The notes below the pieces were generated by a model, which was not told where the DNA came from, ran no database searches, and saw nothing but the letters and a program-made list of their open reading frames with translations. The position numbers were made by a program, and so were the translations under genes. From Epiperipatus broadwayi (taxonomy: Eukaryota; Onychophora; Udeonychophora; Euonychophora; Peripatidae), in the NCBI GenBank assembly GCA_028023455.1, contig JAQFVV010012398.1:5294682-5358681 (forward strand): a stretch of 64,000 bases of DNA. Direction: 5' to 3'. The first letter of the stretch is position 1. The number at the start of each line of letters is the position of its first letter. This document shows, piece by piece, positions 11,981 to 22,260 of the stretch.

Positions 11981-12232
11981 GGCAGCCGATCAAGGCATTT
12001 CTTTCTCTTTGTTTTTAGCATAGAAAAAAAAGCCATAACCGGCAGCCGTCGGGAACTCTTTCTATGTTTTATCATAGAAAGAAGTCTCTTTGTGTTGGCT
12101 TCTGTCGCTGTCACCTCCTCCGTCCAACATAACATGAGGACTTTTCTGCGTTTATAACGTAGAAAAATTCCTCTTTGGTTGGGTGAAGGCCGGTGAAACG
12201 GTATATTTCTAGGAATTTACCTAGAAGTAGCG
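11981..12232. repeat. Row of four short hairpins
   Basis: Successive short inverted repeats follow one pattern, TTTCTA...TAGAAA. They sit near 12000-12030 (imperfect), 12059-12080 (TTTCTATG and CATAGAAA), 12142-12166 (TTTTCTGCG and CGTAGAAAA) and 12206-12227 (TTTCTAGG and CCTAGAAG). The first two belong to 60-bp units that both start GGCAGCCG (11981 and 12041). Their place just inside the right terminal repeat suggests transposase-binding or structural sites. Confidence 0.6.
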
Positions 12233-12273
12233 ACATCTGAAGGCGAACACCAAGAATGAACAACCTAAAACAG

Positions 12274-12789
12274 TTATTAACCCCCTTTTTCTTATATTAC
12301 TCTCACAATTTAAATTGTATTCTTCATTAACATAAATAAATTTATATCAGATTATCACTTGTAATTAGCAATAAGCAATATATTTTATGAGTGATCTAAT
12401 TTTTAAATTATATTTTAAATGTGTTTCATAAGCATGTATAAAAAGATAATATTGTAGCATTCAAACATTATGGAAAAATATTCAAGATTTATCTTAACAA
12501 AAAAAACCTGTCACAAAAAAATAAATAAATGAAATTTCAAGGGATATTAATTCCAAAAATATGGGAATAAACAATAGTTAATGTAGTATATAACCTAAAT
12601 TCATTTGCAGTCCTGAGCACTTATTAAAGGCATCAGATAGAAAATCAAAAAAAAAAAAAAAACGTTTATCTTAAAAACAAACTTTATTAGGTCAAAAAAG
12701 GTTACATTTTATAGATGAAAAGGCAATAAAGGAGAAAAAAGAAAAATTACAAACTTAAGTGAAGCTAAAACAATTGTTAATTAATTGAT
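12274..12789. other. Non-coding AT-rich spacer
   Basis: No gene is seen. It contains an A-run of about 17 near 12645. The LINE fossil that follows reads on the minus strand and would have its 3' end in this area. Its boundary cannot be placed, because the minus strand here shows a T-run rather than a poly-A tail. Confidence 0.35.
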
Positions 12790-13623
12790 GATTAAAAGCC
12801 TTAGATCAATTGACAATGTCCAAAGTTGGCAATTGTTGTGATAGTCCTTGAACACTTGTGTTGTCAGGAAGCTTAAACAACTTCCAAGTTTCTTCATATA
12901 TAAATTTTAATGATAGCAATTGGTCTCTCGCTTTAATTTTTTTGATTGTTTGTACGAAGCAAGAGTTCTGATCTGGATTAGGGTGTGTATACATCATTTT
13001 ACATCTCACCAGATTGAGTAAGTAATGAATATTGATAGTCTAATAATTGGAAAGTTTGCTTTTAATACTTTCCTGTAAAGAGATTATGGTGTAGTAATCA
13101 ACCTTTATATTATTATAGATAATTTGTCTGATTGTTCCCAGAGCATTGCAAGATATGATAATGTGGTTGTATGTTTCCTCTTCTCTGTGACATGCGGGGC
13201 ATATAGGATCAATTTTTGTGATATGCCGTTTATTATAAAGGAAAGATAGAATTGGCCTAGCTTCAATGTTTATTTTTATCACAAAGTCCAGGAATTTAGA
13301 CTCAAGGTTTCCAATATTTGAATAACATGGTAATTTTATGATTGGTTAAGCCCAATTTTGTTTTTTGATTGCATAGTTGTGGATTCATTAGCTGATGTGC
13401 TTCCCATATGTTTATTTTGTTGGCAAAACGTTCTACTGAGATATCTCCATACCACTGGATATTCTGTGCTTTTGTTACTAGCCAGCTAGTTTTCTTCGGG
13501 GGTGGAGTGTCTGTTGGCTGAATTTCTTGAAGAATTTGTGTATAACCATATTTGATTCCCAGATTGTGTAGGAGGGTGTGGGTCTTTTGGATAAGCATGG
13601 CTGGAATGGCATGTAGTGACATT

Positions 13624-13735
13624 CCATTGAAATTTACGATGGAATTGCATCTTATTTATGCTGAAGATCGGAAGAGGATCCATTGAAATTTATGATGGAA
13701 TTGCATCTTATTTATGCTGATGGCCACAGTTTTAT
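13624..13735. repeat. 56-bp tandem duplication in the LINE
   Basis: CCATTGAAATTTA followed by GATGGAATTGCATCTTATTT starts at 13624 and again at 13680, a period of 56 bp, with one difference in the shared part. Because 56 is not a multiple of three, it shifts the reading frame of the LINE ORF. Confidence 0.8.
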
Positions 13736-15982
13736 TCTTCCAAAAGAGTCTGGCACATAATTTGTTGATTTTGTTTATGAAGCATTTTGGTGTGGACATG
13801 ATAGGCAGATAGTAGGAGATTCTAGACATTACCTTCATGTTTAGTAAAGCAACCTTTCCCTGAAGTGAGATATACTCCTGATAGGGTTTTGGTTATTTTT
13901 TCAGTTGCTTGTATTATGTTCTCTTGGAGTTCTTTTGACATAGCCATTTGAGACTTGTAGATTGGAAATCCAAGGAATGGCTGTGGATCAGCATGAAAGT
14001 TTGATGGTGTTTTTCCCCTGTTAATATACACCATGTTGATGATTTTCTTGTGTTTATTTTGAGGCCAGATGAATTCGAAAATGACTGATTATTTGATAAA
14101 ATTATGGCAAGTATTTATTGGCTGTTGAATGACAAGTACGTCATCCATATATGCTGTTGCTTTAATATTTCTGTTTAACGCTGGAATGTACATTCTGGGC
14201 AGTAGAGTGTCTATGTTTCTAAGGATTGGGTTTATGTATAGTGTAAATAAGAGGGCACTGAGAGTTGATCCTTATGAAATTGAGGATGTGGGGGTGAACA
14301 ATCCATTTAGTGAGATATGTATCTGTTGATGAGCAAGTTTTCTATAATTTGAATTGTCTCAGTAAGTATATCAATATCTGAGAGAGTTTCCAGAGGTATT
14401 TTTATGTTAACTGAATCAAACGCTTCTGATATATCCAGTTGAACAGCCAGAGGCCTTGACTGCATACGAGACCTAATATGGTCGATTAGTATTTTAGTCT
14501 CATCTATAGCTGTCAGAACAGATGATCCCCTCTTTTTTCATATTGTTATACTGTCAATTGGTTAAGGATAGTGGATTGAATCTTGTCCTTAATGACCCCC
14601 TCTATTATTTTGATAAACAGAGGGGACATAGCAATTCATTAGGGTAGGGTTCTTGTTCCCTTTCATGAAAGGAACAAGAGCAATTGGGTATAGGTCCTTT
14701 ATTATTTTTCTGCCTTCTGCCAGTAGATTGATTATTTCTTCATTATTGGGATGTAGAATTGGCTAAGGTGGGATATCAGAAATTTCGGGATTGCATGCAT
14801 CCCAGAGTGTACGTTGTCAGATAATGAGGTAAGTTTTAATTTGAGGTCTTGCTCAGTTATACCATGTTCCACTGATGAACCGCAGCCATCCCTAAAACCA
14901 TCCGGAAGTGGAGGGCATGATTCAAGAGAGGTCCTGAGATGCTGTCTGATCATCTCTAGCATATGATATCCTGTAATGTTGGCTCCATTATGTGTTAAGT
15001 ATGTTTCTTTTTTGCTCCCAGTGCCCATCTTAGGTAACTACGGGTCCAGCAGTGTTGACCAGCAAGAAATATCTTGGCTCTATTAACTGATATATATTCC
15101 GCCAGGATCTTCTGCTTAGCTTTGTATTGCCTCTTTTATCTGAGGACATATTCAATGTTATTAGGATGATTTGATGAATTAATGATTTTTTTGTTTATTT
15201 CGTCTAGATCCTTCATATGAGTTGTAGGACCTTTTAACTTTTTTGAGTATATTGTTGAATAACTGTTTGTAGTATTTGAACAAAAGCAAACCATGCTGTT
15301 TCAGGAGGCTGTGATAAGATGTTGATTTTGTTAAATAGGATATATGCCTCAGATGGTATTGCTTCTATAGTGGTGGATTTTGTAAGCATCCTGATGAATT
15401 TATTTTGCTGATTCTCAATCCATTGTCCACATCGATCAGAACCGCCATGGCCAGATGGTCTGAAAAGGCCACATTGGCCTCTAAGCCATAGTGAAATTCC
15501 GATGTGTAGAAAAGGAGATCAATCAGGGACTGACATGATGTGGTGTAGAAGGAGAAAGCTCCAGAAGGAAAGAAGCCCTCTCCGCTGATGGATGTCCTAT
15601 TGAGGAGGTGCAAATATTTGGATACCATGTTAGCATACGTGGTGTTAAAGTCACCTAGTAAGATGGTTGGCCGGCTGTTATTTGCTGTGATCATGTTTAT
15701 TACATTTACAATTCTGATATATGTATTGTTACTGTTATTTGTGTGTACATACATGGTATTGAATGTTGTTCTTCCATAGGTGATGTTTAATGCTATGATA
15801 TTTTTTGGCATGATAGATTATATTAAATTTGTTTGGCGGTTGTTGGCTATTTATTAGAACTCCAACCCCTCCAACAACTGCATAGTTCATAGTGGGTTTT
15901 GTGAAACCAAGCACTTCAAGCTCTTCCAAGATTTTGTAACTGGATTCTGAGTGGTACTTGGTTTCACCAAGGAATAAAATGT

Positions 15983-16144
15983 GGGGAGTGTGAATTTTAA
16001 ACCAATGCCTTATGGCATATATTCTAGTAAGGGAGTTGAGTCCCCTCACATTTATGCCAACATGGGGAGTGTGAATTTTAAACCAATGCCTTATGGCATA
16101 TATTCTAGTAAGGGAGTTGAGTCCCCTCACATTTATGCCAACAA
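15983..16144. repeat. 81-bp tandem duplication in LINE endonuclease
   Basis: The unit beginning GGGGAGTGTGAATTTTAAAC occurs at 15983 and 16064, a period of 81 bp, virtually identical. On the coding (minus) strand it repeats 27 residues from GINVRGLNS to IHTPH, in frame. The near identity implies the duplication is more recent than most of the decay around it. Confidence 0.9.
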
Positions 16145-16280
16145 TCTTACATTTCATAATTGAAGTCTATTATCACACTGTTATCTACCGCATGCTGGTT
16201 ATTATTAGCCTTATCAAAATGTCTATTTGTGTTGATAGCATCTCTTGTGATTGGAAATCAGTGTAGATAGGAAGGCTGTA

Positions 16281-16547
16281 TTATATTTGCTCAGAGTCTG
16301 GGTGTTCTTTATGGTTGTGTGGAGATAAGTAGTTTTCGGCTGTTGTTTTTTTTTTTTGCTTTTTTTTTGTCACTGGCACTTTGCCACATGCATTTGTGTC
16401 ATAGTAAGTTTCTTGAGCTTGTGCATGTCTGGGGGTATGGTTCATTTGCAAGTCATCTTTTGAACTATCTTTGTGTATGACTGACGATTTCCTTCTTTTA
16501 TTCATGGGGTTCTGGTTTGATATGTAAAAAACAGTTTTATATATCAA
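16281..16547 (-). pseudogene. Possible 3' part of LINE ORF1
   Basis: An 88-codon open frame lies just upstream, on the minus strand, of the LINE endonuclease. It is rich in Lys, His and Asn with a run of basic residues (KKKQKKK) and has no domain that I recognise. Its position suits the tail of an ORF1 RNA-binding protein, but composition alone does not prove it, and it may be chance. Confidence 0.25.
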
Positions 16548-16559
16548 ATTACTACATGG

Positions 16560-17640
16560 AATCTATAAAATTGCTATTCTAACTGTGCATATTCTAAATG
16601 GTACTTAACATTAATGAACTTTCTCTTCATCACAGAGTCACCATTATTAATAAATCAAGCCTCTTTAATTTTACATTTCCTATCATTGTGTCCCCTGCAA
16701 ATCTTTTTTTTTTTTATCTCTCCAGGACTGAAAACATGATTAAATAAAAATGTTCATGATCCCAAACACTGACGATATTGAAGGATTCAACTTATCTTTA
16801 TTGTAGCAATAAATCTTACATTAGTGTTTGCTTTGGCCTCCCTATAGTAAAACATAAGGGCATTTATGTTCCTGACAATTAAATAGACAATATAAGGATA
16901 TTTTTTAATATCAGTTTTATTTTTAGTATTGTAGAATTGAATCAGATAAAAAAGATAATATTCATAAGTATAGATTACAATAAATATATTAATCATTTTA
17001 ATGATAAATAAAGATTTAATAGTAATTACATTATGGATAATAAACTTTGGATGAGCCTTCCTTGTCTATATTTTATGTCTTCAAATATGAAGAAATTGTA
17101 TGATAAAGAATATAAAGTATCCTTTGTTCATCTACTATATTAAACCATTTGATTAATATTAGTAAAGTTAGTAAAGATAAAATTAATCCTAAGGAGCATC
17201 TTCACATTGTTAAAGTACTAAGAACATAATTGTCCTTATGTTTAGTATGGGTAGTCCAGAGCAAACATTAATGTAAGACTTAAACAATATGCATATTATT
17301 ACAATAAAGCTAAATTGGATCCTTCAATGTTTTTGGATCATGAATATTTATTTGATTATGTTTTAAATCCTAGTGAGATAAGAATGGTTAGCAATGAACA
17401 CTGATAGGAAATATAAAATTAAAGAGGCTCAATTTATTATGAATAGTAACTTTGTGATGAATAGAAATTCGAATAGTATTCACTTAAGTACCATAGTTAT
17501 CATGTAGAGATTTGATATATGTAATGTTTTTTTAATTTTAAAATAGTTGCCTTTGGAAGAGTGCTCAGTATCAGAAAGGCATTTAGATTATATACTTTTT
17601 AATATTTATTTAGAAGACATTAAATAATTGTTTAGACTGT
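16560..17640. other. AT-rich spacer
   Basis: No gene or clear repeat is recognised. The end of this stretch (from about 17540) probably contains further decayed upstream sequence of the LINE recognisable from 17641, but without usable motifs. Confidence 0.35.
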
Positions 17641-17807
17641 GGAGGAGCAAATATTGGAAGTAGATTAATAAAATGCATAAGATTGCAGATGATATGGCTC
17701 TTATAGCTGAGGATGAAAAGTGTCTTCAGAATATATTGAATAAATTGGAGGAAGAATGTATGAAATACCTAATAAAGATTAATGTTAAGAAGACGGTAAT
17801 CATCTGA
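17641..17807 (+). pseudogene. LINE reverse transcriptase fragment, 5' part
   Basis: From 17685 the frame reads ADDMALIAEDEKCLQ and on to EEECMKY and KINVKKT. This is the catalytic palm region of Jockey/CR1/RTE-type LINE reverse transcriptases, with the usual FADD box lacking its first codon because of a one-base loss before 17685. Upstream, GANIGSRLIKCIR matches the strand that precedes the box. The ORF stops at 17805-17807, right where a foreign insertion begins. It continues after the insertion at about 19440. Confidence 0.8.
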
Positions 17808-19425
17808 AATCTGGTCACGGCCGCCTGATGGCATTGTTTATGTATCAAAACACATAAAAATGACGTTTAACTGCGGCCGGCCTTATGGCTAATACAACAT
17901 TTATATTGTATTAATGCATTGCAGGCTGCTTTACATGACATTGCACAAAAATATTACGGCCTGTTTTGTGCTTCGAAACTATTTACGTGTATTTGTTTTA
18001 TTCATAGCTGATTACCGTATCGCTTGAGGGTGTTTGAAATTTCAAGTCGGTACAACTTTTAAAATCTCCATCATAGAGTAATATCATTTATATTTAAATG
18101 TTGTTAATTACTAATAATTGTCATATGAGCCCCACCCTTCCCTAAAAAAATGTTAATATGTAAAAAACTGGCAAAGACTATGTTCGAACATGCTTCGACA
18201 AAGTTCACATGCTAAGTCATGTTTCAGTGTGGAAAATATACGAGACCAATAAAAGGTCTGAGAAGAACTTGCAATTTTTCAACTTGTCAGAATTGCCGAG
18301 TACAGAAAGTGAGGGAGACTGTGTCTTTTTTTCAGGCACATAATGTCCTCCCAAATATCAGACTGATTTTATTACAGCAATAAAATAATAAATAAGTTCA
18401 AAAAGTCCAAAGATTGTGTACTTTTTTTTTTTTTATTTCATTAGAAATTGACAAGTATTTGAATTACCTTTTTTCAACGGGGTTAAAATAAATTACTATT
18501 TTTGTTTTTTTGTTAATAATAACAAAATATGAAACCCCCCCCCCCCAAGCAGTTTATTGTAGAAGGCAAAAAATAAATAAATAAATAAAAGTAAAAAGTG
18601 AGAAAAAGTTGTTGGAAAAAAAATAAATTATTGACTTTTTGTTACAATTATTTTTCCGAGGGTGGGGGTTTGAAAACAACTTTTTATCTCCAAAAAACAC
18701 AAAAGTTACTTTTGATTTAATAAGAAAAAAAAATAATTTGGTCAACCAAAAAAAAAAGGTAGAAAAAATTCAAAACAATTCCCAAAGAATTGCATTATAT
18801 TTTTTCAGCAGAATTAAAACAAGTGGGGTTCAAATAAATGACTATTTTGTTTACTTTTTGTTAATAATAACAGTACGAAAGCCTCCCCAAAAAACTGTTT
18901 ATTGTAGAATCCAAAAAAAAAAAGAGGCTAATTCAAATGAAATATAAATAAAAGTAAAAAGTGGAAAAAAGTTGTTTAAAAAAAGAAAAAATTATTGACT
19001 TTTTGTTACAATTATTGATCCGTGGATGGGGGTTTCAAAACAATTTTTTAACTCCCAACAACCCAAAAGTTACTTTTGATTTAATAAGAAGAAAAAAAAC
19101 AATTTAGTCAACCAAAAAAAAAAGGTAGAACAAAGTTGAAACAAATCCCAAATAATTGTATTATATTTTTTTGGCAGGGTTAAAACAAGTTTTTTCGTCG
19201 TGAAACAGTCCAAACTTTTAAAATTCAGAAAAATAAACAAAATTAAATTACCAAAATTTCTTGAATAAAGAAAAATGTCAGGTTAAAAAAAACGAAAATG
19301 AATATAAAAATTTGTTTAATAAAAAAGAAATCATGTTATAAATGAAATAAAAATTTGTTTAATCAAAAAAAAAATCATGTTCTATAAAAAAAAAGTTGCG
19401 GCGGCCCGGTAACGTTACATTTGAT
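17808..19425. mobile_element. 1.6-kb insertion splitting the LINE
   Basis: This sequence interrupts the LINE between its KINVKKT motif and its FRYLGS motif. The ends carry related inverted GC-rich motifs: GGTCACGGCCGCC on the left (about 17813) and GGCGGCCCGGTAAC on the right (about 19398). This suggests a DNA transposon with short imperfect terminal repeats. I could not identify a clean target duplication. Within are two 346-bp tandem repeats and no transposase. The CpG-containing ends contrast with the A/T-run interior. Confidence 0.6.
18479..19190. repeat. Two tandem 346-bp units
   Basis: Units start at 18479 and 18825. Shared landmarks in order are ACTATTTT, TTGTTAATAATAACA, a C-rich run, TTTATTGTAGAA, AAATAAAAGTAAAAAGTG, TTGACTTTTTGTTACAATTA, GTTACTTTTGATTTAATAAG and GTCAACCAAAAAAAAAAGGT. 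The first unit holds a run of about 12 C (near 18535-18546). Open frames here are accidental products of the A-runs. Confidence 0.8.
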
Positions 19426-19439
19426 TGATTTTGTATAGC

Positions 19440-20075
19440 ATCAACGCAAAAAGACTGCAAATTGAAAGTCCATAATAATATAATTCAACAAGTAAAGGGA
19501 TTTAGATATTTGGGTAGTTCGTTGAGTGAGAATGGAAGAAGTGAAGATGAACAAGTATTGGCAAAGGAGGCATTTATTAAGAGAAAGAAAATATTTTGTG
19601 GATCTTTGAAAAGAGAATTAAAGAATAGATTAATTAAATGTTATGGGTGGAGTGTATTCTTATATGGTTGTGAAATGTGGACAATGAGTAATAAAATTAG
19701 GAACAGATTGTTAAGCCTTTGACATGTGGACATGGAGAAGAATGGAAAAAATCTGTTGGATGAATTAAAATAGCAAATGAAGTTTTGAAAAGAGTAAATG
19801 GAAAAAGAAGATTGATTGAGGAAATTAGAAATAGGCGATGAAATTGGATTGGACATATATTAAGAAGAAAGTATGGTTTAATGAAAGATGTTTTAGAAAG
19901 AATGATGAGTGGAAGCAAGAAGAAAGGATGGAAAAGATTGATGCTGTTGGATGATATAAGAAATGGGAAGAGTTACATGGAATTGAAGAACTGCACAGTG
20001 AAGAGAATGGAGTTGAATAATGGATGAATTGGTGTTCAAATATTACATCCCAAGTATGGTACAAGCATTTCCCCA
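19440..20075 (+). pseudogene. LINE reverse transcriptase fragment, 3' part
   Basis: This continues the fragment at 17641. It begins with INAKRLQIE, then QQVKGFRYLGS and the thumb-region block LKRELKNRLIKC ending LYGCEMWTM (19462-19722). Downstream, in shifted frames, the family's usual tail is still traceable: W.RRMEK, a GHI-like position in place of which LDWT/DIY is read, and a WMNWCSN end. Several stops show it is dead. It uses a different C-terminal layout from the 13-kb LINE, so the two are separate families. Confidence 0.8.
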
Positions 20076-20079
20076 TAAT

Positions 20080-21968
20080 TTTTTCAAATCTTATCCAGAT
20101 CGAATAAAAATATATAAATTAAAGATTATTAATTATGTCTATAAAAATATATAAGGAGCAAAATATTGACATAAAATAAAGAAAATGTATAAATTATTAA
20201 TTAAATAATAAATAATATTTAAATAATTTTTCATATTTAACTAAATATTAATTGAATAATGCATTTATAAATATTGAGAAAATGGAAATAAAAGCAATAA
20301 TATTTACATAATAATTATAAGTTATAAATATAAAAATAAGCCTGACATGGTTTGTTATATTTAAAGCTTAAAATCTGTGGATTATAGCCCAGGTATATCA
20401 CTTTTATTCATTCATTAAATTTTTATAGTCCTTTCAAAATTAACATTATCACAAATTGAAATAATGAAATCTAATATACTATTTTTTCAAATAAATTATA
20501 ACAAATAATAAAAAATCATATACAAACAATAATAAATATATATTAATCATACATAAAAAACCTTTTTTAGTACATGGTTTAGTGCCCTTTTCAAATATTA
20601 ATCTATTATAATGTTAACCAATTATTATATATACATATAATGGAAGTAAAATAAATAATAACAAAAATAAAATATTAGTGGTATGATTAATATATATTTA
20701 TATTAGCTGTTTTATATGATTTTTTTTATTATTTGTTATAAAATTAACATTGAAAATAACTGTATAAAGAATAAATATATAAAACAAATCTTAATTTCTT
20801 TTAATCTCCTTAATATATATTTTTTAAATTTATATTCCCTATTAAACTAAAATGTAAAAGCTTTAATTATATATCTTAAATCTATTTTCTGATTAATCTG
20901 GCTAATCTAGTTATCTTTTTTTTAAAGTAATGTAATATTTTATTCATTCTTTCAAACATACATTACTATGATAATTTTTTTTTTTGTATGAAATAGTATT
21001 TTATTTAACTATTCTACCTAATCTTTGTGGGTTTTTTTTTTCATGAAATGTTATATTATGCTAGTATCCTTTTATAGTATTTTAAAGCTTATTTTACTAT
21101 GTTTCACGCTATGTGGAACCAGCCTTTCATGTATGAGATTGCATGGGTAATTATGAAATGCGCATGAAATGTCTATTTTAATGTGTGTGCATTCAAATAA
21201 ATTTATATAGATTTTAAAAAAGCAAACTTCTTTATGCTGTATTTTTATGATGTAATATTTGTTACACTAGTCAATTAAAAAAAAGTTTAATTACAGCATA
21301 TGTAGAAATTAGTCATTTTCTATATATTATAAAGTTATTGCTTAAAACAAAAATGTGTATGTCGAAAAGCCTTTATAAAAACATAAAATTATGAATATAT
21401 AATTTTTAAATAAAAACAAAATACATAATATTTTGAAATAAAGTGAATTCTTGTTTGTTGTATTGTTTTTCAGTATTCATCATATTCTTTTTTGGTCTTT
21501 AATTCAGAGCCGTGGAAATACATGTTATAGAAGTATACATATATTATTTTTCGAAGTGTCCTTTTTTTCCATATCTGTTATTGACAAGTAATGTTTCTGT
21601 AAAGTATTAAATAGTTTTTTGTTTTTGTTTTAATTTGAATTAATATTTTTATTGTATTAAAAAAATAATAATAACAATCACATCATTTCTTTTTTAATTC
21701 TTATAATTCAGAGATGCAATTAAAGTTTCTTGTACAGGTTTTACTTTAGAAAAGATTAATTTTTAAAAAGGATATTTTTGTTTTGTTTGAATTTTATTTT
21801 AAAAATTTTATTAGGTTTAAAAAGTGAAGTTTTCATTTTCAATTTTTTATTAAAAGTCTTAACATTTTTAGGGATAATTTAAATAATAAAATTTGTCACA
21901 AGCAATAAATGTCAATTTAATCTTTTTTTAAATATATAATAAGTTAATGATTAGCTGAAATTATTTAT
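20080..21968. other. AT-rich sequence with one foldback
   Basis: There is no coding sequence. The content is almost wholly A/T, including poly-T runs. A foldback lies at 20481-20757 and is listed separately. Confidence 0.45.
20481..20757. repeat. Foldback element, 72-77-bp arms
   Basis: The left arm (20481-20552) includes TATAACAAATAATAAAAAAT and AATATATATTAATCATAC. The right arm (20681-20757) is its reverse complement with a few mismatches and small gaps. The loop is about 128 bp. It is probably an old MITE. Confidence 0.65.
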
Positions 21969-22260
21969 AATAAATATTTTATAATAAATGTTTTTATTTA
22001 CTGTGCACTAAAATGCCACTAATAATTATTTTATTCAACTACAATTTGGGTTTTTACATTTAACTTGAAATAAAAGTATGGGATATTTAGAAATTAATTA
22101 ATTCAATTACTTGTGAAAAGTAGTGATTGAATTAATTAATTTCTGGACAGCTCATGCTTTTGTTTGAAGTTAAATATAAAAACCCAATTGTGGTTGAAGA
22201 AAACAATTATTTTTTGGTTTGTTAGTGCACAGTAAAAAAAGTGTTCATTTTAAAATATGT
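21969..22260. repeat. Foldback MITE, about 140-bp arms
   Basis: The left arm (about 21969-22111) includes TTTACTGTGCACTAA, TTCAACTACAATTTGGGTTT and GAAATTAATTAATTCAAT. The right arm (about 22127-22260) has the same segments in reverse complement, including TTAGTGCACAGTAAA. The arms have diverged clearly more than those of the 3.2-kb palindrome. The apex is near 22119. Confidence 0.75.

Larger units (their letters stand above)
10576..12265. mobile_element. 1690-bp TIR element with hairpin array
   Basis: A perfect 8-bp duplication, TAAAACAG, flanks the element (10568-10575 and 12266-12273). The termini are inverted repeats starting GGTTGT and carrying CTTGGTGTTCGCCTT (left, about 10591-10605; right, complement at about 12239-12253), with small gaps. 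No transposase is encoded. The interior holds two minisatellites (10744-11100 and 11150-11680) and a row of short hairpins at the right end. The 8-bp duplication and GGTTGT ends do not match the usual CAG-start hAT terminus. Superfamilies with 8-bp duplications such as Merlin, P or Zisupton are possible, but I cannot assign one. Confidence 0.85.
12790..16157 (-). pseudogene. LINE ORF2 fossil, L1/Tx1-like
   Basis: A minus-strand non-LTR retrotransposon ORF2 is broken by frameshifts. From 16157 downwards there is an APE-type endonuclease: GINVRGLNS opening, FLGETKYHSE, GGVGVLI, LLGDFN (about 15660) and SDHLAM (about 15440), with a frame change near 15800. Next comes reverse transcriptase: QLDISEAFDSV (about 14410-14450) and AYMDDVLV, with the YMDD catalytic box at 14140-14151. 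The C-terminal part carries a CCHC-like motif, CPACHREEETYNHIIISC (13144-13203), and ends with an ETWKLFKLP segment near 12880. The order endonuclease, RT, C-terminal zinc motif and the motif spelling suggest the L1/Tx1 group; the clade is an inference. The 48-49 kb LINE end on the other strand is a relative. Confidence 0.85.

Noticed and set aside
18554-18947. Open frames on both strands
   Set aside because: They are made by A-runs and T-runs within 346-bp tandem repeats of a non-coding insertion.
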